A stretch of DNA of 16,203 bases from Ectocarpus siliculosus (Eukaryota; Sar; Phaeophyceae; Ectocarpales; Ectocarpaceae). A program made the position numbers and the translations under genes. Of this stretch, positions 6,572 to 13,724 are shown piece after piece. Location: positions 929,211-945,413 of the forward strand of contig FN649732.1 in NCBI GenBank assembly GCA_000310025.1, written 5' to 3'. The first letter of the stretch is position 1. Every line of letters starts with the position of its first letter. Under the pieces are notes generated by a model, which was given only the letters and a program-made list of their open reading frames with translations, was not told the DNA's origin and did no database searches.

Positions 6572-9114
6572 CCAGGTTGGTTTCGGCTCCTGGTGCTGAC
6601 ACTTCGATCCCAGACCTCCATACGCCTCTGGCTCGTGGAAGGGATCTTGCGTCTTCGACGCATCCTGCAACTTCGGTTGCTCCTGCCCAGCAGTCTTCTG
6701 CTGCTCCCGATTCTTCGGAGTCTTCGACGCGTTTGGTTTCGACCATTTGTACGCCTTCGTCTTCGGTTTCCGCTGCTACTCTGCCTTCGGGTGGCTTGCA
6801 GCCGGAGCCTCAGGAATCGGCCCCCTCTTCTATCGAGGCGGCTTTACATTCCTCGGCAGATTTAGCCTTCCGGGCGTCTGTCGAACGTTTCTCGCATGCT
6901 GATTGGGCTCGCGAGCAACGTAACGAACCTGTTTGTGATGCAGCTATTCGTTTCATCCTTCTGCGTCGGCCTTCGGCTCTCCCTCCGGATTTCCTGGATC
7001 ATCTTCCGTCCGCTCGTCGACCTCCTCTGTCGGAGATTCGTGACCTGTCTAACAAAGGCCGGTTACATGTTGGCGATGATGGTTTGGTCTTGCTTGTTCG
7101 CAAGCAAACAGCGCCCCCGTCGTCTACGACCACACGTCCTGGCGGGCGTGCTGCTCGCCTTCTCAACGACGAACCCATTCGGATTTATGTTCCCATGCTC
7201 ATGCGTCCGTGGATCATGCAAGCCTGTCACGCTGATGCATCCTGCCACCTCGGTGCCGCTCGCACGCTTAGCATGCTGGAACGTTTTTATTGGTGGGTTG
7301 GCATGAGTGTTTGCACGAAGTGGTGGGTACGGCATTGTTTGCGATGCCAAGCTCGCAAGTCATCTCGTCAAACGCCTCGATGGCCTACTTTGTGCCTTCC
7401 GCTGCCTTCGGGCCCTGGTGTATCGGTGAGCGTCGATTATTTCGGTCCCCTCCCGTTGACACCGCGCGGAAACACATATATTCTGCTTTTCACTGACCGT
7501 TTCAGCCGCCGTGCTGACATGTACGCGGTTACGGCTGCAGAATTCACCGCCGAAGGCACCGCTGACGTACTTGTCAATCGGTATATCCCTTTATGGGGTT
7601 GCCCTTTGAGTCTCTTGTCTGATAATGGCTCTCAGTTTTGTTCTAAACTGTCGCAGGCTGTATACGCCCGTCTGGCTATACGCAAAGTGGCTACCAGCTC
7701 TTACCATCCCAACGGCAATGGGGGTGTGGAGCGCGTAAATCACACTATGGCTCAGATGTTGGCTATGGTCGTCAATGAGAGGCAAGATGATTGGGACATT
7801 CATCTGCCGCACGTTGAGTTTGCCTACAACAATTCGGTTAGTGCCGCTACTGGTTTGGCGCCCAACGAGGTGCATATGAACCGACTGCCACGCATGCCGA
7901 TGACGGTTTTTGAGCATCCATATGCTCGAGGCCACCAAAGCTGGCATCGCGATCAACTTGAGTATTGCGATCTTGCTGCTGATCGCCAACGTCGTTCTTA
8001 CGATTTAGTTTGCGAACAGCACAACCTGTCCGTTTCGAGGATTGAGCGGCGTAACTCCGCTCTATCGGATGCGTTGCGCAAGGTCCCCTCATACACCGTC
8101 GGTGGATGGGTTTGGGTGTACAACACCGAATCTACCATTCGCCAAGGTGTTCGTTCAGGCACGGACGACAAGGTCCTCAAGGCTAAGTTGTCTTTCCTGT
8201 GGACTGGTCCGTTCAAGATCTTGGCCGTGGGTCCGTGTCCTGACGCTCCCGACGGTTGTCCTCTGGCTTCCAAGTTACTGTATTTGGATCTTCCATCGGA
8301 TCTGCCGGGTCCGGACTCGAAAAACCGTGTGTCAGTTGCGCGTTGCAAGCCTTGCGCTAATCCGCATGACACTGAAGACTTGCCTCGGTTCCTGCCTGCC
8401 GGCCTTACACCGTATGTGCTAAACTCCTATGCGAATAAATCTCCTCCCTACCATGTTACGGAAGACGACGTGTCGACTCCGGTCGAACGTCTCGAGGTTG
8501 ACCGCATTAGTGGCCATCAGTCTGTTCGTGGCCGTGGTGGCACCATCGCTGTTTTATACCAAACGCATTGGAAAGGTCTTCTTCGTCCTTCTTGGGAACG
8601 TGAGATGGACCTCCAGCATTCCAAGCCCCACATTCTCCGGTACTGGACGGGTTCGCCTGATCAACATCGCCAAACGAATCGTCGCTATCGGGCGATGCGT
8701 ATTGGTGCGGCCACCCGCGAGATGGCGCGCGCTAAAGGGGAGCGAGCTTTGCCTTCGGGTTATTCGCTCGTCTCTTGTTCAACTTGGGACCGTCGCTTCG
8801 CCAATACTCCGCTACCTGCAGGCGCCTTCTTCTGGTACAAAGCTCGCGATGGATTCTGGTGGTTGGGCAAGATTACTGGACCGCCTCTACCGTCCGACTT
8901 CTACGTCGTCCGCTTCTTGGACGATCCTGGCCCTGTCAAGCTCGCCCTTCCTGATGTTCGCTACTCCACCGCTGAAACCGCCGTCTCCGGATCCTGGTGC
9001 CTCCAAGTTCACAGCGGCAGTGCCCTTTTTAAGGGGATCCTTCGCAACGTCGACATGTCGCGTGGTGACCCCGGGACTGATTCGTTGCCTGATAACGTTG
9101 CGCGCCCCCATTAA
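6526..9114 (+). CDS. Retrotransposon ORF2: integrase with chromodomain and Tudor/SH3-like tail
   Basis: The frame is open from before 6286, but 6286-6525 reads as an out-of-frame shadow of ORF1. ATG 6526 (MFPPAQ) starts the natural-looking sequence and overlaps the ORF1 stop by 46 bp. Residues here count from 6286. After a Ser/Pro/Thr-rich linker comes an HHCC zinc module (His315, His321, Cys351, Cys354). The integrase core follows with Asp384 (VDYFG), Asp446 (SDNGSQF) and Glu482 (GGVERVNH): 61 and 35 residues between them, a D,D35E triad. A chromodomain lies about 732-795 (YQTHWKGL, PSWERE, ILRYW). Then comes a Trp-rich module, about 846-909 (WYKARDGFWWLGKI, YVVRFLDDPGPVKL, GSWCLQ), resembling Tudor/SH3 readers. 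The protein would insert the cDNA, with the tail modules choosing chromatin. Expression presumably needs a -1 shift, reinitiation or splicing. Confidence 0.93.
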   Translation: MFPPAQSASTAPPVLTRLVSAPGADTSIPDLHTPLARGRDLASSTHPATSVAPAQQSSAAPDSSESSTRLVSTICTPSSSVSAATLPSGGLQPEPQESAPSSIEAALHSSADLAFRASVERFSHADWAREQRNEPVCDAAIRFILLRRPSALPPDFLDHLPSARRPPLSEIRDLSNKGRLHVGDDGLVLLVRKQTAPPSSTTTRPGGRAARLLNDEPIRIYVPMLMRPWIMQACHADASCHLGAARTLSMLERFYWWVGMSVCTKWWVRHCLRCQARKSSRQTPRWPTLCLPLPSGPGVSVSVDYFGPLPLTPRGNTYILLFTDRFSRRADMYAVTAAEFTAEGTADVLVNRYIPLWGCPLSLLSDNGSQFCSKLSQAVYARLAIRKVATSSYHPNGNGGVERVNHTMAQMLAMVVNERQDDWDIHLPHVEFAYNNSVSAATGLAPNEVHMNRLPRMPMTVFEHPYARGHQSWHRDQLEYCDLAADRQRRSYDLVCEQHNLSVSRIERRNSALSDALRKVPSYTVGGWVWVYNTESTIRQGVRSGTDDKVLKAKLSFLWTGPFKILAVGPCPDAPDGCPLASKLLYLDLPSDLPGPDSKNRVSVARCKPCANPHDTEDLPRFLPAGLTPYVLNSYANKSPPYHVTEDDVSTPVERLEVDRISGHQSVRGRGGTIAVLYQTHWKGLLRPSWEREMDLQHSKPHILRYWTGSPDQHRQTNRRYRAMRIGAATREMARAKGERALPSGYSLVSCSTWDRRFANTPLPAGAFFWYKARDGFWWLGKITGPPLPSDFYVVRFLDDPGPVKLALPDVRYSTAETAVSGSWCLQVHSGSALFKGILRNVDMSRGDPGTDSLPDNVARPH

Positions 9115-9554
9115 GACGACATGCTAGTTGTCTTGGCTTTCTGTTGTTTTCAGCGTTGTTTGGGTTGCTTTTTAGCCTTGGTTGGTTTTCGCTTTCTCCT
9201 CGCTTTATGCCTTTAGCATTTGGCCACAACCTGTAGGTGTTTCGCGCCCATTGTTGCCCCTTCTACACTGCCGTGGCGACTGCGTGAATGGTGTATCTGA
9301 TCGTTTTCTTACGATACCGGTCTTGTTGTGGTTCCTACAGTGATCCTTTCTTTTTTGTCGTTTTGACGACCTTTGTTTTTCTTTTCTGTTTTTCTTCCTT
9401 CTTTGTGTTTTCCTTTCTTTGGTTCCGACCTTCTTCCGGTCGTCGTAGGCTTTTCTTAGCCCCGTCAGTTCCTTCCTGTCTGTGTCTTTTTGTCGTTTTA
9501 GAAGTCAAACGATGGTCTTGCGACTCATCGAGTGAGAGGTGTGGGAGGGTGAAT
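9115..9554 (+). other. Retrotransposon 3' non-coding region with pyrimidine tract and possible polypurine tract
   Basis: No supported gene. Positions about 9340-9425 are strongly T/C-rich on the + strand. A purine-rich run GTGAGAGGTGTGGGAGGGTG (about 9531-9551) precedes a TGTGCTG, which is where a plus-strand-primer polypurine tract and the start of a 3' LTR would be expected. Small ORFs on both strands here are low-complexity and not convincing. Confidence 0.45.
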
Positions 9555-9714
9555 TGTGCTGTTTTGGAGCTCCACATCCTCGATACTTTCATTTAGAGAC
9601 TCGACAATTGCTTGTCAAGACTCGAGGTTTTACAGTATCTGCGTATGAGAACCTCCAGGGTGGGCTAGTGTTATAGGATTCAGATGTGTAGACGGAACAT
9701 AGAAGAGCTTGGTT

Positions 9715-9750
9715 CCTTCTAGAAGGCGCGGAGAGATGTAGCTCTCCGCG
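9715..9750 (+). promoter_or_regulatory. Palindrome with heat-shock-element-like core plus adjacent 9-bp hairpin
   Basis: CCTTCTAGAAGG (9715-9726) is a perfect 12-bp palindrome whose TTCTAGAA core matches the nTTCnnGAAn pairing of heat-shock factor sites. It is followed at once by a perfect 9-bp stem, CGCGGAGAG (9727-9735) with CTCTCCGCG (9742-9750), and a 6-nt loop. Both lie just upstream of a TATA-like box. A regulatory role is inference. Confidence 0.45.
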
Positions 9751-9753
9751 GAA

Positions 9754-9792
9754 GGATAAAAAGCAGGGGACAGGATCTAGTAGCCCCTGCTT
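9754..9792 (+). promoter_or_regulatory. TATA-like box followed by a 9-bp stem-loop
   Basis: GGATAAAAAG starts at 9754. Immediately after, AAGCAGGGG (9761-9769) can pair with CCCCTGCTT (9784-9792) across a 14-nt loop. A hairpin at this distance from a TATA box fits the start of an LTR R region, where it would lie in the RNA leader or near the polyadenylation signal. Its function is not shown. Confidence 0.45.
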
Positions 9793-10116
9793 GTGCAGAG
9801 GATCATGTGCCCCTTTGTGTCATTCCTACCGATACCCAAGGCAACAGCTACTGCTGCTGCTGTTCTACAAGAGTAACAACAAGTGAGTTCTTCTTCACGG
9901 GTCAACCAGACTTCATCACGCGTGCATACCACTACATCTTTACAAAATGGACTGCAGAACGTGAGCAGCATTATTTCGCCGACAACGCCTCCAATATCTG
10001 AAATCGAAGCGACGAAGATTACTCTAGAGTGGTGGACGCAGCTGTTTCGGTGCACGCGTGTTTTTGTAACCTGTGTCGAATCCCCCCCCCCCCTCGCGCC
10101 CGCTCTGCTCCCCCAG

Positions 10117-11507
10117 GTCCGCCTGCCATCCCCGCCTCTGTCGGACCGGCCCCTGCACCCGCCGTTTCCACACCCGCCGCCGGAGCGGCTGCTGCTGCCA
10201 CCTCCGACGCCACTACCGTCTCTGACCCTGTCCTGGAGATCGCTGATCTTAAGCTACGGTTGATCCAATCGAAACTCCGCGAGCAGCAACGCAGCAGACA
10301 CAGCACTCGGAAGCCGAAGCATCCCGCTGACTCATCCGGTGGCTCTGGTTTTGCCGGTGGTACAGCTGCCACCGATCCTGCTTCTGCCGCTCCCGCTCGT
10401 GCCGCGTCGGGAGCTTCCGCGCCGGATGCAGCTAATCGACGTTTTACTCCTGGCTCCGCCCCTGCCCCTGCTCGTGCTGCTGCCGCCGCTCCCGCTCCTG
10501 CCGCGCCGGATGCTGCCGCTACTCCTCCTGCCTCCGCCGCCACGGCCACCACCCCCGCCGCTTCTGCTGACGCAAGCGGCACTGAGCCCACCTTCGAACA
10601 AGGTGAACAAGAGGGTACCCGATATGAATTTCGTGTTTTGGGCATTACCATGATAGGTCGTCTTACTCATGTTTATGACTGACCCGCGAGTTCACCCTTT
10701 CATGTTCAGAGGCTGGCGCCGCAGCCCTTGGTCGCACCGGTTGCACTGTACACATGTTCCTTCAACGTCCGGTGACAGTTCTTTGGAGCAAATCCACGCT
10801 TCCGGAGGCATTCTTGGTGTGCGCAACCCATACACGCGAGATAAAAAAATGGCTCGACAGCACGAGGGACGCCGGTGCGTGTGCCACCTCACACCAAAGG
10901 AAACAACGCCGCCATCGTTCAAGTGTTTAATCAACCACGCCGATGATCACTGACGTATGCCACTCTTCCCTCCTCTCTGTCTCAATTTATACTTTTACCA
11001 GGTGATGCCGTCGGTGGTGGCGATCCTGCCGACTCTTCTGGAGCCGCCGCCCCCGCCCCGCTACCTGGTTCGGCTGATGGAGCCGGTGGAAAGGGTTCGG
11101 CTGCATTAGGTAATATACCATGTTGTTCATTGTCACAGTTTCCAGTTGTCCATGCAACACCTCATCACGCTGTTGGTTTCCTTTTGGTGTTCCACAAACA
11201 AGAGTTTTCCCTCCTTTTGACTTCCTCGGCCTGCACAGGACCTACGGTCACCACATCTTTTCAAATGCCGTTCAGCATACTGTAAATGTCGGTCCGGGCG
11301 TGCAAGTGGTGACGTGTTCCCTTCCACACGGGTTGCCGGATGTTTACGTGTATTTTTCGTTTTTTGGCGCTGAAAATCTCAGGTGCGACAGACTCTCCCA
11401 GTGGTGAACCTCCCGCTGGCGCGTCTACGGAGGTGCGTTCATCAAGCACTCGACATTCATTCGGGGAAAGATTCGGGGAAAGAGAAAGTCACCAGACTCA
11501 GCGATGA
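10117..11507 (+). CDS. Predicted spliced gene, Ala/Pro/Ser-rich protein (three exons seen, 5' end missing)
   Basis: Exon a is 10117-10602, after a pyrimidine-rich CTCTGCTCCCCCAG. Exon b is 11002-11109, after TATACTTTTACCAG. Exon c is 11383-11507, after CTGAAAATCTCAG, ending in TGA. Donors are CAAG/GTGAAC (10603) and TTAG/GTAATA (11110); a second donor option is GAGG/GTACCC at 10615. All three exons begin with GT in phase 1, both internal junctions recreate a Gly codon, and the joined frame is open: 486 nt and 108 nt are each 2+3n+1. The product is a low-complexity Ala/Pro/Ser/Gly/Thr protein with one charged patch (LKLRLIQSKLREQQRSRHS, possible short coiled coil) and a Ser/Arg/Glu-rich end. 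No known family recognised. No start codon is placed; an upstream exon ending at GTGAGT (9883) is possible. If intron 1 is retained, the frame ends at 10682. Confidence 0.45.
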
Positions 11508-11846
11508 TCAAATGATATTCGTGCATGTAAAACGTGAAATTTGAAGTCATTGGGATGGAAAAACGTGAAAGGGGACGACTTGATCAACTTTTTCTGAATA
11601 ACGGGGAGTTTGAATCAGAAGAGAGAAAAGTTGCCGCGGGGGGAAAAAATCTGTCCGAAGTCTTGGAATGGAGGGAAAGAATTTTTTTGCCAGTCAATGT
11701 GCGGGTGTCAATCTTGTGTGCGAAGACCCGATGTTGAACCAAAAATACGTGTCGTACTGCACGAAATTTTTGCAAGATGCCAGCGAGACGAATTGATAAG
11801 TCGAGTATGAGTGCAGCAATTTATCAATTTGTTTGGTGATGGCCGT
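11508..11846. other. No gene recognised
   Basis: This stretch after the predicted last exon holds only short ORFs with no recognisable motif. It is purine-rich on the + strand (GGAAAAACGTGAAAGGGG and similar). A polyadenylation region for the upstream gene may lie here, but I see no AATAAA. Confidence 0.4.
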
Positions 11847-11997
11847 GTGGCTGAGAGCGACAAGTCGCGTAATAGGGTCGTGTTAAGGAGGACCCGATTC
11901 GCAGGGTATCCGTTGATTGACTTTTACCAGAATCGGTACACCTTCGCATATGGCGTCAGCTGGATACTGGTTCGAATCTCCTTGGGTGCACGTTTTT
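11847..11997 (+). pseudogene. Possible tRNA-derived (SINE/tRNA-like) relic with A box, B box and T run
   Basis: TGGCTGAGAGCG (start about 11852) resembles a class II tRNA D-arm/A box, followed by ACAAGTCGC as in Leu/Ser D-arms. GGTTCGAATCTCC (about 11969) matches the B box consensus. A run of T follows at 11993-11998, as at RNA polymerase III terminators. However, no acceptor or T-stem pairing can be made, and the spacing is about 70 bp too long. The 69-bp module at 11880-11948 lies exactly between the boxes. Removing it would leave a class II tRNA-like length, though the anticodon loop would still lack T33. A chance match is possible. Confidence 0.22.
11880..11948 (+). repeat. 69-bp direct repeat, copy 1
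   Basis: Begins GTGTTAAGGAGGACCCGATT and ends ACACCTTCGCA. It is identical to 12155-12223 except for one T/C difference (11914 versus 12189). Inside it, CCGATTC and GAATCGG form a 7-bp inverted repeat. The flanks of the two copies differ completely. Confidence 0.93.
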
Positions 11998-12154
11998 TCT
12001 CCTGACTTGGACATTTTCCCATGGACACAATTTGTGTCAGTCCTGAGAACACCTCTTGGAATCGATCCTATAAAGAACCTTGTGACACTTCCATCGAATT
12101 ACCTGTCCTGGCCACAAGAGGTTCCCAGTTGAGGGTAAATTCTGTGGGTGGAGA

Positions 12155-12223
12155 GTGTTAAGGAGGACCCGATTCGCAGGGTATCCGTCGATTGACTTTT
12201 ACCAGAATCGGTACACCTTCGCA
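12155..12223 (+). repeat. 69-bp direct repeat, copy 2
   Basis: This is the second copy of the module at 11880-11948, 275 bp downstream and with 68 of 69 bases identical. Its flanks are GTGGGTGGAGA on the left and GTCGTGTTACGG on the right. Confidence 0.93.
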
Positions 12224-12298
12224 GTCGTGTTACGGAAATTGAGTCAGATGGTAGAGTTTGCGGATGATGACGCGTTGCGGGTGTATTTTTGGCCTTTA

Positions 12299-12469
12299 CC
12301 ACGCCGTCTCTGGTAAATTTAACTCCCTTGTACTTTTTCGGCGTCAAGCGCCTGGTCACTGACCTTGCTTTTGGCCGTTTTCGAGAGAAGGGGTTCAACT
12401 TCAACAAACTCAACCAGGAAACGACGGACAACATCGCCCTTATAACAGGCCTTTGTCTGTCTCGATAGG
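12299..12469 (+). pseudogene. Possible decayed mariner/IS630-like transposase fragment
   Basis: One + frame reads NLTPLYFFGVKRLVTDLAF and stays open to a TAG near 12467. It is preceded by a WP-like stretch with an in-frame stop. This resembles the block around the last catalytic residue of Tc1/mariner-type transposases (WPPRSPDLTPLDFFLWGxVK), but only about 15 residues can be matched. The continuation (RFREKGFNFNKLNQETTDN) is not recognised. The minus-strand ORF over 12099-12434 is considered a shadow. Confidence 0.18.
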
Positions 12470-12789
12470 GTTAGGGTCTCTTCGATGTAGAGTGTGTGTC
12501 AAGTGGATGTTTTGATTTTTTGGCTCCGTGAATAGCGCGTCAACTTCCTCAGCGTCGTAGGCCGTCGGACCTGAGTGGAAGAATGCGAGGAAGCGGAACA
12601 TGGAAAGGTTCGTGATATACGAGGCCGAATGATGCAAAAAACTGCTGCACCGGGTCGCGCGCGAGATGCCCGACCGCCCGATTAACCGCGACTTTGTCCA
12701 AGCAGGCCGGCTGCCCAACTACCGCAATGACCGCGCGATACGTCCTGTCGATTTGGGAAATAGCGTGATAAGGATGAGCAAATAGACAC
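12470..12789. other. No gene recognised
   Basis: Contains one GGGTTAGGG (about 12467-12475, a telomere-like fragment in + orientation). A minus-strand open frame of 92 codons (12440-12718) has mixed composition and no motif I know. Nothing else stands out. Confidence 0.4.
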
Positions 12790-12878
12790 GCATTGGTGTG
12801 TCAACAGCAGTAGCAGCAACGCGGAGAGCGGCAGCTGCTGGGTCCAAACCCACAGCAGCGCTGTTGACACACCAATGC
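12790..12878. repeat. 19-bp perfect inverted repeat with nested hairpin (possible MITE or foldback)
   Basis: GCATTGGTGTGTCAACAGC at 12790-12808 is repeated inverted and without mismatch at 12860-12878. The 51-nt loop contains a second foldback: GCTGCTGGGT, loop CCAA, ACCCACAGCAGC, paired with a 2-nt bulge. The whole 89 bp could extrude as a branched hairpin. Flanks show no clear target-site duplication. Confidence 0.88.
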
Positions 12879-13348
12879 ACGGTGTCCCCTGAGGCCGCTG
12901 GTACAGAGAAACACGTATGTCAAGAATACACGATGCGTTCGGGCCCCAACCTTACTGGTTCACTTGACTGCTGTGCGGAAACAACACCTGGCAAGGCGGC
13001 AAGGCGGGGAACAATACTCCAACAAGTTGCAATTAATTCAAGAAGCGGGTACGTCTTGGTGGATACTCCAACAGCTGCAATTAATTCAAGGCCAAGATCT
13101 TGTAAGTGTGCAGATCTCGCACGACCCAGCAAGGCAAGGCGGGGTACAAGCGGGTACATACTCCAACAGCTACTCCAACAGCTGCAATTAAGGCGGGGAG
13201 ATCTTCGGTCTAATGCGCCCGAACACTGGTTGGCGAAGTTCGTGGCAGCAGTTTGCAGCGGTCCGAACTGCAAGCAGAAGCAGCAGCAAGGCAAAAGCGC
13301 TTATCAACGGTCCACCGCAAAGTTTTTAGAGTCAATATGTAATAAACA
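12879..13348. repeat. Region of short imperfect direct repeats (CCAACAGCTGCAATTAA family)
   Basis: ACTCCAACA(A/-)G(C/T)TGCAATTAA occurs at about 13016, 13066 and 13173, with an extra ACTCCAACAGCT at about 13161. GGCAAGGCGGGG(A/T)ACAA occurs at about 13003 and 13133, and GCGGGTAC at about 13044 and 13149. The repeats are interleaved, suggesting rounds of slippage or local duplication. A 185-codon + frame crosses the inverted repeat and these repeats but starts at GTG and has no motif, so I do not call it a gene. Positions 13191-13348 show no further structure. Confidence 0.7.
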
Positions 13349-13531
13349 ACCGTGATAAACAACCGTAAACCGTAACCGTAAACCGTAACTGTAAACCGTA
13401 AGCCGTAAACTGTAAACCGTAAACAACCGTAAACAACCGTAAGCCGTAGACCGTACACCGTACACCGTAACCTTAAACCGTAAACCGTACCCGTAGACCT
13501 TCAACCGTTAACCGTTAACCGTAACCACGAA
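13349..13531. repeat. Degenerate CCGTAA(A) short tandem array
   Basis: More than twenty 6-9-bp units based on CCGTAA(A), with variants CTGTAAA, CCGTAAG, CCGTTAA, CCGTACA and AACAACCGTAA, fill this stretch. Irregular unit lengths resemble a drifting telomere-like array in which the CCCTAA centre is changed to CCGTAA. Confidence 0.9.
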
Positions 13532-13604
13532 CGGTCAACAAACAAAGTGGTTTGGGACTTCGTTAAGTCCTTCCGGCCATTGACCCAAGTGTGACATCCT
13601 TTTT

Positions 13605-13701
13605 CTTTTACCACTTCCTGTCGAAACTTCCTGTCGAATGGGCTGTCGAAAGGGCTGTCGAAAGGTCGAACTGCTCTAAGTGGTGCTAGCGCCCGCGGTG
13701 T
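13605..13701 (+). repeat. 97-bp direct repeat, left copy
   Basis: Runs from TTTTACCACTTCCTGTCGAA to GCCCGCGGTGT and matches 15071-15167 without gaps and with a handful of substitutions. It contains four 12-bp-spaced CTGTCGAA motifs. It is followed directly by AACCCTAACCCT. On the minus strand it encodes an open, 4-residue-periodic PFDS-type stretch, so it could also be a fragment of coding sequence. Confidence 0.92.
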
Positions 13702-13724
13702 AACCCTAACCCTCAGTTGTCTAG

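Larger units (their letters stand above)
1261..9882 (+). mobile_element. Ty3/gypsy-type chromodomain LTR retrotransposon, 5' end missing
   Basis: The order protease, reverse transcriptase, RNase H, integrase, chromodomain is that of Ty3/gypsy (Metaviridae) elements; in Ty1/copia the integrase comes first. The left limit is the telomeric tract at 1260. The right limit is uncertain and is set at the end of a candidate 3' LTR near 9882. No copy of the 9555-9882 sequence and no tRNA primer-binding site lie upstream of the coding region, because only 44 bp separate the telomeric tract from the first in-frame ATG. The copy is therefore 5'-incomplete. Apart from one upstream TGA and the ORF1/ORF2 frame change, the 7.7 kb of coding sequence is open and all catalytic residues are in place, so the insertion looks young. 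Confidence 0.9.
9555..9882 (+). other. Candidate 3' LTR (boundaries tentative)
   Basis: The segment starts TGT just after a purine tract and is proposed to end at ACAACA before a GTGAGT. It contains a TATA-like GGATAAAAAG at 9754 and two strong hairpins, as LTR U3/R regions often do. No second copy exists in the window to confirm the ends, because the 5' LTR is missing. Both termini are therefore guesses. Confidence 0.35.

Noticed and set aside
9807-10001. Small + ORF with CCCC run as a gene or first exon
   Set aside because: It starts at GTG, the ATG at 9805 is in another frame and stops at TAA 9874, and the Cys run is from a CTG repeat. A GTGAGT donor at 9883 is noted but not enough.
10019-10651. 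Minus-strand Ala/Gly-rich frame opposite exon a
   Set aside because: GCC/GGC-rich sequence is open in several frames. The + strand has matching splice signals and consistent phase; the minus frame has none.
11847-11997. Functional tRNA-Leu/Ser gene
   Set aside because: A- and B-box-like motifs are present, but acceptor, anticodon and T stems do not pair and the spacing is wrong. Kept only as a low-confidence relic.
12798-13355. 185-codon + frame from a GTG
   Set aside because: It begins inside the inverted repeat, crosses interleaved short repeats, has no ATG start and no motif.
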